From contig NZ_LMKW01000014.1 of the NCBI RefSeq assembly GCF_001421745.1, forward strand, positions 1 through 64,000: a stretch of 64,000 bases of DNA, written 5' to 3'. The translations under genes and the position numbers were made by a program. The notes beneath the pieces were generated by a model that was given only the letters and a program-made list of their open reading frames with translations, ran no database searches and was not told where the DNA came from. The DNA comes from Sphingomonas sp. Leaf230 (GTDB taxonomy: Bacteria; Pseudomonadota; Alphaproteobacteria; Sphingomonadales; Sphingomonadaceae). Shown in pieces: positions 25,238 to 34,043 of the stretch (its first letter is position 1; every line of letters begins with the position of its first letter).

Positions 25238-25408
25238 CTACCCGAGCACGCGCTTGCCCTTCGTGCGGCTGGTCAGGTGAAATTGCAGGCAGCGGTCGCA
25301 CCGATACGCCCTGATCGGCACGCGCCCGGCTCCCGCCACCACGAGCGCGTCAGCTTCGGAGACGAAGCGCGCCTTGCGGCGGCAGACGCTAAGCCGGGTG
25401 CGTTTCAG
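25238..25408 (-). CDS. small Cys-rich basic protein with probable CTG start
   Basis: This is a 56-residue frame immediately after the XpaC-like gene. No ATG, GTG or TTG is available before the conserved-looking part; the only codon with a suitable ribosome binding site (AAGGA eight bases upstream) is CTG at 25408. The protein reads KRTRLSVCRRKARF, then VPIRAYRCDRCLQFHLTSR and ends KGKRVLG. Cys9, Cys37-x2-Cys40 and His44 could hold one zinc. The chain is strongly basic. The start lies five bases beyond the upstream stop codon, so translation is probably coupled. Similar short proteins appear to be common in sphingomonads (recollection, not checked). Confidence 0.65.
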   Translation of the reverse strand: MKRTRLSVCRRKARFVSEADALVVAGAGRVPIRAYRCDRCLQFHLTSRTKGKRVLG

Positions 25409-25412
25409 CTGC

Positions 25413-26120
25413 TCAATCCTTGTACTTCATCTCCAGGAAGCGACCGCGGGTCGACAAATTGTCGAGGTCGCTTTGCGCGAGGCGGGCGGTCATCTCGCCG
25501 ATCTCCTGTTCGATCAGCTTCAGCCCGTCGACCAGCTCGGCGTCGGGCGAGCGACCGTTGCGCGGCGTCGTGCGGAGCGACGCCGGGACCTTCTCGTAAT
25601 CCTTGACGAACGCCGGCAATTGCTCGCCGATCAGTTTGCGCACATCGACCGCTTCCTGCGTGTTCGCGTCGAGCGTCGCGAGCTGCGGGGTCAGCGTTTC
25701 GAGGCGCAGACCGATCCGGTCGACCAAGGTTATCGCCGGCGCGGGGAGGGCGGGGCGTTGCGCTTCGAGCCAGCGTTCCGTCTGTGCGGGGAGGGCACGG
25801 ATGTCGACCGCCGCGAGTCGCTCGGGCGTGGGCGCGCGTTCCGCCGGCCAGACCGCGAACAGGACGGTGGCCGCGACCAGCAGCGCCATCACGAGCATCG
25901 CGCCGCCGATCCCGAGCGGAACGATCCAGCCGATCACCATCGCCGCGATCAGGATCGACACGTCCGCGACCGCGATCCGGGTCAGCCGCTTGCCGATCGC
26001 CTGTGTTTGCCTAGTCCGCCCTCGCGATGGCGAGCGTGCGATGACGGTGCCCGTCCGGTCGTCGGAAATGCGCGACCATGAGGCGCGGGCACTGGCGATG
26101 GCGTCGTCGACTTCGCTCAC
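25413..26120 (-). CDS. XpaC-like membrane protein
   Basis: This 235-residue protein has two adjacent membrane helices (about residues 52-92: VSILIAAMVIGWIVPLGIG, then MLVMALLVAATVLFAVW) and a long helical cytoplasmic part. Its size, layout and position next to telA match the XpaC/5-bromo-4-chloroindolyl phosphate hydrolysis family, although that name does not describe a proven activity. It begins five bases after the telA stop. A decayed copy of its 3' end lies downstream, at 25111-25207. Confidence 0.78.
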   Translation of the reverse strand: MSEVDDAIASARASWSRISDDRTGTVIARSPSRGRTRQTQAIGKRLTRIAVADVSILIAAMVIGWIVPLGIGGAMLVMALLVAATVLFAVWPAERAPTPERLAAVDIRALPAQTERWLEAQRPALPAPAITLVDRIGLRLETLTPQLATLDANTQEAVDVRKLIGEQLPAFVKDYEKVPASLRTTPRNGRSPDAELVDGLKLIEQEIGEMTARLAQSDLDNLSTRGRFLEMKYKD

Positions 26121-26125
26121 GAGGG

Positions 26126-27337
26126 TTACATCGCCTCCAGCTTGAACGGGCTGGCGGAAGGTCCGCCCAACTGCCCCTGCGTCGCGCCTTCAGCCCGCGC
26201 GATATAGCCACGGGATTTATCGACCTCGTTCGACAGCGCGCCGACGGTGACCTTCATCGAATCGAGCGCCTTCAGCTTGAACACGTCGATCGCGTCCATC
26301 GTGTCGTAGATATTCTGGAACGCGCGTTGCAGCGTCTCCAGCGGGATCGTCGCCGACGCGGCCTGTTCGTGAATCTGCGCGGTCTGCGATTTGAGCAGCT
26401 TGCCGGTCGAATCGATGATGTTCGCGGTCGTCGTGTTTAGCGCGGTGATCTGCTCCAGCACGAGCTTCTGGTTGGTCAGCGCCTGCGCCACCGTCACCGC
26501 GGTGCGCAGCGCGGACACGGTCGTGGTCGACGCGCGATCGACGCCCTTCACCAGCTCGACATTGTTCTTCTTGACCAGATCGAGCGCGAGATAGCCCTGT
26601 ACGGTCACCGCCATCTGAGTCAGCAGGTCCTGCGTGCGCTGGCGCGTATAGAACAACGCGGTCTCGCGGATCGCCTTCGCCTTGGCGGGGTCGCTGTGAT
26701 CGAGATCGTTGGCGACGTCCTCCAGCTTGGCGTCCATCGTCTTCGACAGATGGATCATCTGCTCGAGCCGACCCATCGCCGCCCACAGGTTCGCGCGCTC
26801 GGTATCGATCGCGGCATTGTCCATCAACAGCTCGTCCTTGCCCGAACCGAGGCTCTTCAGGATCTGCGCGATGTGAGTCTGCGACGACTTATAGCCGTCG
26901 AAATAATTGCGCATCTTGCCACCGAACGGGATGATCCCGAACAGCTTCTGCGGCGCGGTCAGGTTGCCCTTCTTGCCGGGATCGAGATCCTCGACGACGC
27001 GGCGCAGCTCGGCGAGATCCTTGCCGACGCCGGTCTCCTGATCCATCGCCTTGACCGGGCGATCGAGGAAGCGGTTCGACTGGCCGGCGGCGTCGCGGAT
27101 TTCCTTGGCGCCCATCGCGGTGATCGCATCGACGCGCTTGCCGAATTCGGGCGAATTGACGTCCTGCGCGACGAGATCGGTGACGAAGCCCGACACGCGC
27201 TCCTCCAGCTGCGACTTCACGCCGGCATCGACGGGGACGAGGCCGGACGCCTTCGCAGCCGCAACCGTGGGCACCGGATCGGGCGGGGTCAGCACCAGGC
27301 CCGGCTCTTCCGTCAGCGTGTTCGGGGTCGTCGCCAT
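26126..27337 (-). CDS. telA: toxic anion resistance protein TelA
   Basis: This 403-residue soluble, mostly helical protein belongs to the TelA/KlaA family linked to tellurite and antibiotic tolerance. The start MATTPNTLTEEPG is chosen over an upstream ATG because it gives the normal length. Family-typical helices include NLWAAMGRLEQMIHLSKTMD and IDTERANL; KTMDAKLEDVANDLDHSDPA follows. It heads a minus-strand operon telA - XpaC-like - small Cys-rich protein. The mechanism of TelA is unsettled; membrane or envelope stress is the likely setting. Confidence 0.93.
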   Translation of the reverse strand: MATTPNTLTEEPGLVLTPPDPVPTVAAAKASGLVPVDAGVKSQLEERVSGFVTDLVAQDVNSPEFGKRVDAITAMGAKEIRDAAGQSNRFLDRPVKAMDQETGVGKDLAELRRVVEDLDPGKKGNLTAPQKLFGIIPFGGKMRNYFDGYKSSQTHIAQILKSLGSGKDELLMDNAAIDTERANLWAAMGRLEQMIHLSKTMDAKLEDVANDLDHSDPAKAKAIRETALFYTRQRTQDLLTQMAVTVQGYLALDLVKKNNVELVKGVDRASTTTVSALRTAVTVAQALTNQKLVLEQITALNTTTANIIDSTGKLLKSQTAQIHEQAASATIPLETLQRAFQNIYDTMDAIDVFKLKALDSMKVTVGALSNEVDKSRGYIARAEGATQGQLGGPSASPFKLEAM

Positions 27338-27489
27338 GCTTGTCTCTCCGTTCGGTGGGGCATCGTGGCTGCAACCCGCCCCGCGTTCAAGTGGCGTATA
27401 TAGATAATACACTCAGGCTTGCCAACAGCTCTCCTTGAAACCGGCAGGTCGCGTGGACAGCTTGGTCGCGACATCACAGGAGTTCCAGC

Positions 27490-28503
27490 ATGCGCGCCAT
27501 CGGCTATACCAAGTCGCTCCCGATCGACGATCCGCAGTCGCTCGTCGACCTCGACCTCCCCAAGCCCGAGGCTGTTGGCCGCGACCTGCTGGTCGAGGTG
27601 AAGGCGGTTTCGGTCAACCCGGTCGACACCAAGATCCGCCAGCGTCGCGAAGATCCGGACGGCAAGCCTCAGGTGCTGGGCTGGGACGCATCGGGCATCG
27701 TCGTCGCAGTCGGTCCGGACGTGACCGGGTTCGCGGTCGGCGACGAGGTGTTCTACGCAGGCGCGATCGACCGGCCCGGTACCAATTCCGAATATCACCT
27801 CGTCGACGAGCGCATCGTCGGCCACAAGCCGGCGTCGCTCGACTGGGCGCAGGCGGCGGCGCTGCCGCTGACCTCGGTCACCGCGTGGGAGACGCTGTTC
27901 GACCGCCTCGACGTGCGCAAGCCCGTCCCCGGCGCGGCGAACGCGATCCTGATCATCGGCGGGGCAGGCGGGGTCGGCTCGATCACGATCCAGCTCGCGC
28001 GGCAGCTCACCGACCTGACCGTGATCGCCACCGCCTCGCGCGACGAGACGCGCGGCTGGATCGAGGGGCTCGGCGCGCATCACGTGATCGACCACCGCAA
28101 GCCGCTCGCCGCGCAGATCGAGGCGCTCGGGCTGGGGGCGCCGGGGTTCGTCTTCTCGACGACGCATACCGACGAGCACATCGCCGAGATCGGCGAGCTG
28201 CTGGCGCCGCAGGGTCGGCTGGCGCTGATCGACGATCCGAAGACGCTCGACATCGTGCCGCTCAAGCAGAAGTCGATCTCGGTGCACTGGGAGCTGATGT
28301 ACACGCGCTCGCTGTTCCAGACCGCGGACATGGGCGAGCAGGGGGTGTTGCTCGACGAGGTCGCGCGGCTGGTGGATGCGGGGACGATCCGGACGACGCT
28401 GGCGGAGAATTTCGGGCGAATCGACGCTGCGAATTTGCGGAAGGCGCATGAGCGGATCGAGAGCCACACGGCCAAGGGGAAGATCGTGCTGGAGGGATTC
28501 TGA
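27490..28503 (+). CDS. zinc-type alcohol dehydrogenase family protein
   Basis: This is a 337-residue medium-chain dehydrogenase/reductase of the quinone-oxidoreductase type. AGGAG lies nine bases before the start. The N-terminal GroES-like domain contains KAVSVNPVDTKIRQR and the Rossmann motif is IIGGAGGVGSITIQLARQL. It lacks the four-Cys structural zinc loop, as in the zinc_ADH_fam_1 subgroup, so despite the family name zinc is probably not required. It is NADPH-dependent by analogy. It diverges from telA. Confidence 0.92.
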   Translation: MRAIGYTKSLPIDDPQSLVDLDLPKPEAVGRDLLVEVKAVSVNPVDTKIRQRREDPDGKPQVLGWDASGIVVAVGPDVTGFAVGDEVFYAGAIDRPGTNSEYHLVDERIVGHKPASLDWAQAAALPLTSVTAWETLFDRLDVRKPVPGAANAILIIGGAGGVGSITIQLARQLTDLTVIATASRDETRGWIEGLGAHHVIDHRKPLAAQIEALGLGAPGFVFSTTHTDEHIAEIGELLAPQGRLALIDDPKTLDIVPLKQKSISVHWELMYTRSLFQTADMGEQGVLLDEVARLVDAGTIRTTLAENFGRIDAANLRKAHERIESHTAKGKIVLEGF

Positions 28504-28543
28504 GCCATTCCCTTCGGCGATGATCGCCACCTAAGTTCAAGCC

Positions 28544-28647
28544 CCACCCCGGCGAAGGCCGGGGCCCAATTGGGGGACGCTGCTAACGGATGGCGACGCT
28601 CCATTATCGCCACCTTTCCAATTGGGCCCCGGCCTTCGCCGGGGTGG
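28544..28647. repeat. paired palindromic repeat, family B
   Basis: The unit CCCCGGCGAAGGCCGGGGCC followed by CAATTGG is mirrored by CCAATTGGGCCCCGGCCTTC and GCCGGGG at the other end. Other copies: 36123, 46526, 51015, 59173 and 63427. Confidence 0.9.
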
Positions 28648-28676
28648 AGAGAATGGAGGGCGGAGCGCTTCTTCTT

Positions 28677-28755
28677 GTTCCCTCGTGAACGCGGGGGCCC
28701 AGGAGCCAGGGACGTTACTGCTCGTGACCCTGGACCCCCGCCTTCGCGGGGGAAC
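28677..28755. repeat. paired palindromic repeat, family C
   Basis: Units of the type GTTCCCTCGTGAACGCGGGG with GCCCAGG are mirrored by CCTGG-CCCCCGCCTTCGCGGGG. Lies 29 bases after a family B element. Other copies: 36002, 50930 and 63562. Confidence 0.85.
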
Positions 28756-28827
28756 GCGTTGGGCTGATGGGGCATCTCCCGCCGAATGAGACTGGCGGCA
28801 GCGCAAACACACGATACGCTGCATACC

Positions 28828-29805
28828 ATGCTCCGTCCGTTGATCCTCGCGCTCGCGCTCCTCCCCGCGGCCGCCACGAATCGTCCCCCGCCAGCCGACC
28901 CGCTCACCGCCACGATCCACACCGAAGACGCCGACCGCTTCGCGACCCTCTTCGCCAAAACCAAGGGCAAGCCCACCGCCGCGCAACTGAAACGCGAGTA
29001 TCTCGACAAGGGCAGTTTCGGGATCGGCGTCTTCACCCCCGGCCGGATCGTCGACGCGGACAATCTCGCGCGCGCCATCGCCGCCAACCCCACCCGCTAC
29101 GCGCAGGCGATCAAGACCTGCCTCCCCGCCGCCAAGGCCGCCACCGCCGATCTCCGCGCGATCTATCTCGGCCTCCACGGCGCGCTCCCCGACGTGAAGC
29201 TCCCGCAAGTCTATATAGTCTTCGGCGCGAACACTTCGGGCGGCACCGCGAAGCCGGGCGCCCAGGTACTCGGCCTCGAAGTCCTCTGCCGCATGTCACC
29301 CACGCCCGAGAAACTCCGCCAGACGCTCCGCCATTTCTTCGCGCACGAGACGGTGCATTCGTTCCAGCAGGACGCCGGCATGACGCTCGCCCGCGATTCC
29401 CTGCTCACCGCGATCCTCGTCGAGGGCGCGGCGGACTTCATCGCGCAACTCGTCACCGGCGAGGAGCCCGACGCCACGCGCGCCGCCTGGGCCACGCCGC
29501 GCGAGGCCGAACTCTGGCGCCAGATGCAGGCCGACATCGCGCTCACCCGCACGCTCACCGACAAGGACGACCCCGAGGAAGGCTCGCCCGAAGCCAAGGC
29601 GTATGCGCGCTGGATCGGCAACTACTCCACGCCGCCCGCCGGCTGGCCGCCCGAACTCGGCTATTGGATGGGGCTGCGGATCTGGCAGCGTTACTACGCC
29701 GCCGCACCCGACAAACACGCCGCGCTAAGGGCAATGCTGGCGGTCCGCGATCCTCGTGCTATTCTCGCCGCCGGAACATACAAGCGCCGCGGAGGTTCCC
29801 TCTAA
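28828..29805 (+). CDS. exported putative Zn-dependent protease (HExxH, DUF2268-like)
   Basis: This 325-residue protein starts at MLRPLILALALLPAAA, a signal peptide; an in-frame ATG 14 codons earlier gives no better leader. The zinc-binding motif HETVH lies at residues 173-177, followed about 25 residues on by EGAADFIAQ, which can supply the third ligand of a gluzincin. The layout resembles DUF2268 predicted proteases. It acts in the periplasm or at the outer membrane if the leader is correct. The substrate is unknown. It is followed 90 bp later by typA on the same strand. Confidence 0.72.
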   Translation: MLRPLILALALLPAAATNRPPPADPLTATIHTEDADRFATLFAKTKGKPTAAQLKREYLDKGSFGIGVFTPGRIVDADNLARAIAANPTRYAQAIKTCLPAAKAATADLRAIYLGLHGALPDVKLPQVYIVFGANTSGGTAKPGAQVLGLEVLCRMSPTPEKLRQTLRHFFAHETVHSFQQDAGMTLARDSLLTAILVEGAADFIAQLVTGEEPDATRAAWATPREAELWRQMQADIALTRTLTDKDDPEEGSPEAKAYARWIGNYSTPPAGWPPELGYWMGLRIWQRYYAAAPDKHAALRAMLAVRDPRAILAAGTYKRRGGSL

Positions 29806-29895
29806 AGGCGACGAAATGCCGCTGCGTCTTCCCGCGGCGCAACAATTACGCTATGGCGCGCGCCAACCCCGTTCCTCGATCAAGAGAATACATTC

Positions 29896-31740
29896 ATGAG
29901 CCTCCGCAACGTGGCGATCATTGCGCACGTCGATCACGGCAAGACGACGCTGGTCGACCAGCTCTTCCGCCAGTCCGGCACCTTCCGCGACAACCAGCGC
30001 GTCGAAGAGCGCGCAATGGATTCGAACGACCTCGAAAAAGAGCGTGGCATCACCATTCTCGCCAAGCCGACCTCGGTCGACTGGACCCCTCCCGGTGAGT
30101 CCGAGAGCATCCGCATCAACATCGTCGACACGCCCGGCCACGCCGATTTCGGCGGCGAAGTCGAGCGCATCCTGTCGATGGTCGACGGGGTCGTCCTGCT
30201 GGTCGATTCGTCGGAAGGCGCGATGCCGCAGACCAAGTTCGTCACCGGCAAGGCGCTGGCACTCGGCCTGAAGCCGATCGTCGTCGTCAACAAGGTCGAT
30301 CGCAACGACGCGCGCATCCAGGAAGTGCTCGACGAAGTGTTCGATCTGTTCGTGTCGCTCGACGCGAACGACGACCAGCTTGACTTCCCCGTGCTCTACG
30401 CATCGGGTCGCAACGGCTATGCCTCGACCGACATGGACGCGCGCGAAGGCACGCTGATCCCGATGTTCGAGACGATCGTGAAGCACGTGCCGCCGCCCGC
30501 CGTGGAAGTCGCCGGCGTGCCGTTCACCTTCCTCGTCACGCTGCTCGACCGCGATCCGTTCCTCGGCCGCGTCCTCACGGGTCGCGTCAATTCGGGTACC
30601 GTGAAGACCAACCAGGCGATCCACGCGCTCGATAACGATGGCAAGATCATCGAGACCGGTCGTGCGTCCAAGATCATGTCGTTCCGTGGTCTTGAGCGCG
30701 TTCCCGTCGACGAAGCCAAGGCCGGCGACATCATCTCGCTGGCAGGTCTCTCGGTCGCTACGGTTGCCGACACGATCGCCGACATCACGGTGACCGAGCC
30801 GCTGCACGCGCAGCCGATCGATCCCCCCACGCTGTCGATGCGTTTTGCCGTGAACGATTCGCCGATGGCGGGCCGTGAGGGCAGCAAGGTGACGTCGCGC
30901 ATGATCCGCGAGCGCCTGTTCCGCGAAGCCGAGTCGAACGTTGCCGTCAAGGTGACCGAGGCGGCCGACAAGGACAGCTTCGAAGTCGCCGGCCGCGGTG
31001 AGCTTCAGCTGGGCGTGCTGATCGAGACGATGCGCCGCGAAGGCTTCGAACTGGGCATCTCGCGTCCGCGCGTGCTGTTCGGCGAGGACGAGAACGGCAA
31101 GAAGACCGAGCCGTACGAGACCGTCATCATCGACGTCGACGAGGAGCATTCGGGCACCGTCGTCGAGAAGATGAACACGCGTAAGGCCGAGCTGACCGAC
31201 ATGCGTCCGTCGACCGGCGGCAAGACCCGCATCACCTTCTCGGCGCCGTCGCGCGGGATGATCGGCTATCATGGCGAATTCCTGTCCGACACGCGCGGCA
31301 CGGGCATCATGAACCGGCTGTTCGAGAAGTATGGTCCGCACAAGGGCGCGATCGAGGGCCGCAAGAACGGCGTGCTGATCTCGAACGGTTCGGGCGAGGC
31401 GAACAACTACGCACTGGGTCCGCTCGAAGAGCGCGGCATCCTGTTCGTGGGCCACGGCGAGGCGCTCTATGAGGGCATGATCGTCGGCGAGAACGCGAAG
31501 CCGGATGACCTCGAGGTCAACCCGATGAAGACCAAGGCGCTGACCAACTTCCGCGCGTCGGGCGGCAAGGACGACCAGGTCCGCCTGTCCCCGCCGAAGC
31601 GCGCGACGCTGGAGCAGGCGATCGCGTACATCGACGACGACGAGATGGTCGAAGTCACGCCAAAGTCGATCCGCCTGCGCAAGCGCTTCCTGGATGCGAA
31701 CGAGCGCAAGCGCGCTAGCCGCGCTAAGCAGAGCGCGTAA
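29896..31740 (+). CDS. typA: translational GTPase TypA/BipA
   Basis: This 614-residue ribosome-associated GTPase helps 50S assembly and stress adaptation. G1 is AHVDHGKTT (residues 10-18), G3 is DTPGHADFGGEV and G4 is VVNKVDR, followed by EF-G-like domains III and V and the TypA-specific C-terminal domain. Length matches the family. A strong intrinsic terminator lies about 110 bp downstream, followed by two repeat pairs. Confidence 0.98.
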   Translation: MSLRNVAIIAHVDHGKTTLVDQLFRQSGTFRDNQRVEERAMDSNDLEKERGITILAKPTSVDWTPPGESESIRINIVDTPGHADFGGEVERILSMVDGVVLLVDSSEGAMPQTKFVTGKALALGLKPIVVVNKVDRNDARIQEVLDEVFDLFVSLDANDDQLDFPVLYASGRNGYASTDMDAREGTLIPMFETIVKHVPPPAVEVAGVPFTFLVTLLDRDPFLGRVLTGRVNSGTVKTNQAIHALDNDGKIIETGRASKIMSFRGLERVPVDEAKAGDIISLAGLSVATVADTIADITVTEPLHAQPIDPPTLSMRFAVNDSPMAGREGSKVTSRMIRERLFREAESNVAVKVTEAADKDSFEVAGRGELQLGVLIETMRREGFELGISRPRVLFGEDENGKKTEPYETVIIDVDEEHSGTVVEKMNTRKAELTDMRPSTGGKTRITFSAPSRGMIGYHGEFLSDTRGTGIMNRLFEKYGPHKGAIEGRKNGVLISNGSGEANNYALGPLEERGILFVGHGEALYEGMIVGENAKPDDLEVNPMKTKALTNFRASGGKDDQVRLSPPKRATLEQAIAYIDDDEMVEVTPKSIRLRKRFLDANERKRASRAKQSA

Positions 31741-31846
31741 GCCTGGCACGGCGAAGCCGGCCAAGCTTACAAGCTCGGCCGGCCTCGCTCAGGCGAGGTC
31801 CGACGACGCGGCTTTGCCGTGTCGCGCTGGGCAGGAAATGCAGAAG

Positions 31847-31873
31847 GGCCGGGGGGAAACCTCCGGCCTTTTT
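31847..31873 (+). terminator. intrinsic terminator after typA
   Basis: GGCCGGGGG pairs with CCTCCGGCC, with one G-T wobble, around a short loop and is followed at once by a run of five T. This is a textbook rho-independent terminator for the typA transcript. Confidence 0.85.
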
Positions 31874-31911
31874 CGTTTGCTTGGCCCGATCCGATCACTC
31901 AGCCACACGCC

Positions 31912-32005
31912 GTCATTCCCGCGGAGGCGGGAACCCATACTGGCTAGCCTAGCGAGTCAATTGCAGACGTCAGAGGATATGGATCCCCGCTTACGCGGGG
32001 ATGAC
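31912..32005. repeat. paired palindromic repeat, family D
   Basis: GTCATTCCCGCGGAGGCGGG with AACCCATA is mirrored by GGATCCCCGCTTACGCGGGG with ATGAC. A copy lies at 56553-56645. Confidence 0.85.
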
Positions 32006-32074
32006 GGACGTTGGTGGTGGGGGGGTAGGGGCTGCACAAAGCAGCAGTCGACGCGGTCGCGATCATACTCGCTA

Positions 32075-32158
32075 CCGTCATCCTGACGAAAGTCAGGATC
32101 CAGAGCCACGAAGGTCGTCAGCCGTTACTCTGGATCCTGACTTTCGTCAGGATGACGG
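32075..32158. repeat. paired palindromic repeat, family E
   Basis: CCGTCATCCTGACGAAAGTC with AGGATCCAGAG is mirrored by the exact inverse at the right end, so the two arms could form a single long hairpin. A copy lies at 37415-37498, with a diverged half unit at 37322-37347. Confidence 0.9.
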
Positions 32159-32198
32159 AGGGGACGATCCGCGGCAATTGCCAGTCGCTCGCCCGCCC

Positions 32199-32870
32199 TC
32201 AAGCAGCAGTGATCCGCCCGCCCCGCGCCAACATCTCCCCACTCGTAACGATCACCCGATCGCCAAGCTTAACCTGCTGGAAAATCAACTTCGCAAACGC
32301 AGTCGGCACCCCGACGCACCCATGCGTAGCGTACTTCCCATCCATCAACGCGCTACCATGGATCGAAACCCCATCATTGGTCAGCCGCATCATGTACGGC
32401 ATCGGCGCCCCGTACAGGTTCGAAACATGATGCGCGTCCTTCTGCGTGATCTTGAACACGCCGAGCGGCGTCGGCTTCTCGTCCGCCCCATAGATCACGG
32501 CCGCCGTCCCGATCTCGTACCCGCTGCGGAAGATCGACAAGGTCTGCGCAACCAGGTCGACGGTGATGACGATCGGCCCCTCCGGCACGCCCGCCGTATC
32601 CCAATAATACGCGCCATGTCGCAAAGGCTCGGGAACGTTCAGCACCCGCTTCACGACATATGCGTCGGCCGGATCCTCCGCAGCGACGGCAACGGGCTTC
32701 GGCGCCACCTTAGCAACCGGCATAGCAACGGGAGCCTTGGTCACCCGCGCAGGCGCCTCGACCGCCCGTACCTTCACCGGAGACCCCGACAAGGCCAGCC
32801 CACCGATCAGCACCGCACTCCCGCCGAGCACGGCAAAGGCGATCGCTCGCGTCGTCATCATCCTGCGCAT
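32199..32870 (-). CDS. L,D-transpeptidase (YkuD domain)
   Basis: This 223-residue enzyme has a single N-terminal hydrophobic segment (residues 8-28: FAVLGGSAVLIGGLAL) serving as signal or anchor and a YkuD domain in the second half. The catalytic motif reads DGVSIHGS, then ATHGCVGVP with the nucleophile Cys. L,D-transpeptidases form 3-3 cross-links or attach proteins to peptidoglycan in the periplasm. The exact start among three clustered ATG codons (MRRMM) is uncertain by a few residues. It stands alone, after a repeat-rich gap. Confidence 0.92.
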   Translation of the reverse strand: MRRMMTTRAIAFAVLGGSAVLIGGLALSGSPVKVRAVEAPARVTKAPVAMPVAKVAPKPVAVAAEDPADAYVVKRVLNVPEPLRHGAYYWDTAGVPEGPIVITVDLVAQTLSIFRSGYEIGTAAVIYGADEKPTPLGVFKITQKDAHHVSNLYGAPMPYMMRLTNDGVSIHGSALMDGKYATHGCVGVPTAFAKLIFQQVKLGDRVIVTSGEMLARGGRITAA

Positions 32871-33082
32871 CGCCGCACCCTATCCGATATTCGTAAACAT
32901 TGCCCAGCAAGCGCAGCGCCAGCCGTGTCCCCGCACGGGACCACCTCCGCCAGCTATACCGTGGGTTAACAACCCGTTCCGACACAGTTCAGGCCGAATC
33001 ACCTAAAGCCTGAAACACGGTCGGACACTTATGCGTTTGTCCCAAGCGGACCGGGCGTAACTAGTAACGGAGTTCGGAAGAG

Positions 33083-33487
33083 ATGAACGGATTTTTCAAG
33101 AAAGCAGGCCTCGGCGTCGCACTCGCCGCAACGGCTCTGACGGCAGCAGCACCGGCCGACGCGCAGCGTTGGGGACGCGGCGGCTATGGGCGCGGCTACG
33201 GCGGCGGCTGGCACGGCCATCGTGGCGGCGGCAATGCGGCTGGCGCAGCAGTGCTTGGCGGCATCCTCGGCCTGGGTGTCGGTGCGGCGATTGCCAGCAG
33301 CAACAACCGCAATCGGTACTATGACCGCGGGTATTACAACGGCGGCTATTACGCGCAGCCGCCAGTGGCCTATTACAACCCGCCGGTGCGGACCTACTAC
33401 CGTGAGGATTACCGCCCGCGGTGCTGGAACGAGTGGCGCGTCGACCCCTATTACGGCGACCGGGTATCGGTGCAGGTCTGCAGCTGA
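33083..33487 (+). CDS. exported Gly/Tyr-rich protein with glycine zipper
   Basis: This is a 134-residue protein with a signal peptide ending at ADA-QR. It has a Gly/Arg-rich linker, a glycine zipper (AAVLGGILGLGVGAAIA) that could insert in or span a membrane, and a Tyr-rich tail with two Cys (PRCWNEWRVDPYYGD and VQVCS). Layout resembles Lpp0805/RT0821-like surface proteins and glycine-zipper outer-membrane proteins. The function is unknown. An intrinsic terminator follows. Confidence 0.8.
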   Translation: MNGFFKKAGLGVALAATALTAAAPADAQRWGRGGYGRGYGGGWHGHRGGGNAAGAAVLGGILGLGVGAAIASSNNRNRYYDRGYYNGGYYAQPPVAYYNPPVRTYYREDYRPRCWNEWRVDPYYGDRVSVQVCS

Positions 33488-33507
33488 TCCGATCATGAGG
33501 TCGCACG

Positions 33508-33539
33508 GAGGCGTCGGGAGCAATCCCGGCGCCTCTTTT
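33508..33539 (+). terminator. intrinsic terminator after the glycine-zipper gene
   Basis: GAGGCGTCGGGA pairs with TCCCGGCGCCTC, with one wobble, around a four-base loop and is followed by TTTT. The stem is long and GC-rich. Confidence 0.8.
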
Positions 33540-33595
33540 GCGTCCGGTGCCTTTTTTCTGGCGCGTCCCCGGTGCTTGCCGCTAGACGCGCGACC

Positions 33596-33916
33596 ATGAC
33601 CGACACGCCAAACACCCCCGAGACCGAAGCCGCCGCCACCCCGGCCGCAACCGGCGACACGCCCCCCGATCGCCTGTCGATCAACCAGCGCAGCCCGTTC
33701 TTCCAACAGGACCTGCTCGAACGCGGCATCGGCATCCGCTTCAAGGACAAGGTGCGCCACGACGTCGAGGAATATTGCATCTCGGAAGGCTGGATCCGAG
33801 TCGCGCTCGGCAAGAAGGTCGACCGCAACGGCAACGCACTGACGCTGAAGCTGGTCGGCCCGGTCGAGGCCTGGTTCGAGCGTCCGGCAGCAGGCGCGGA
33901 CACCGACGAGGGCTAA
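33596..33916 (+). CDS. DUF3297 family protein
   Basis: This 106-residue soluble protein matches DUF3297. Family-typical blocks are DRLSINQRSPFFQQDLLERG, IGIRFKD and EEYCISEGWIRVALGK. The N-terminal 25 residues are Thr/Pro/Ala-rich and probably disordered. The start at 33596 removes nine residues from a longer frame with no ribosome binding site. The function is not known; members are common in Alpha- and Gammaproteobacteria. A family A' repeat follows the stop. Confidence 0.85.
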   Translation: MTDTPNTPETEAAATPAATGDTPPDRLSINQRSPFFQQDLLERGIGIRFKDKVRHDVEEYCISEGWIRVALGKKVDRNGNALTLKLVGPVEAWFERPAAGADTDEG

Positions 33917-33925
33917 GCCAATCTT

Positions 33926-34030
33926 CCCCCCTCCCTGAAAGGGAGGGGCCGGGGGTGGGTAGGCTGCTTGGGATCCACCCGAGCCCGCCAACAGGCCGAC
34001 CCACCCCAACCCCTCCCTTCCAGGGGGGGG
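33926..34030. repeat. paired palindromic repeat, family A'
   Basis: Units CCCTCCCTGAAAGGGAGGGG with GGGGGTGGG, mirrored at the right end. It separates convergent genes (DUF3297 and the ABC-F ATPase). Confidence 0.85.
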
Positions 34031-34043
34031 CGTAAGGAGAAGC

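Noticed and set aside
29851..31764. 637-codon minus-strand frame opposite typA
   Set aside because: It is antisense to a complete and highly conserved GTPase gene.
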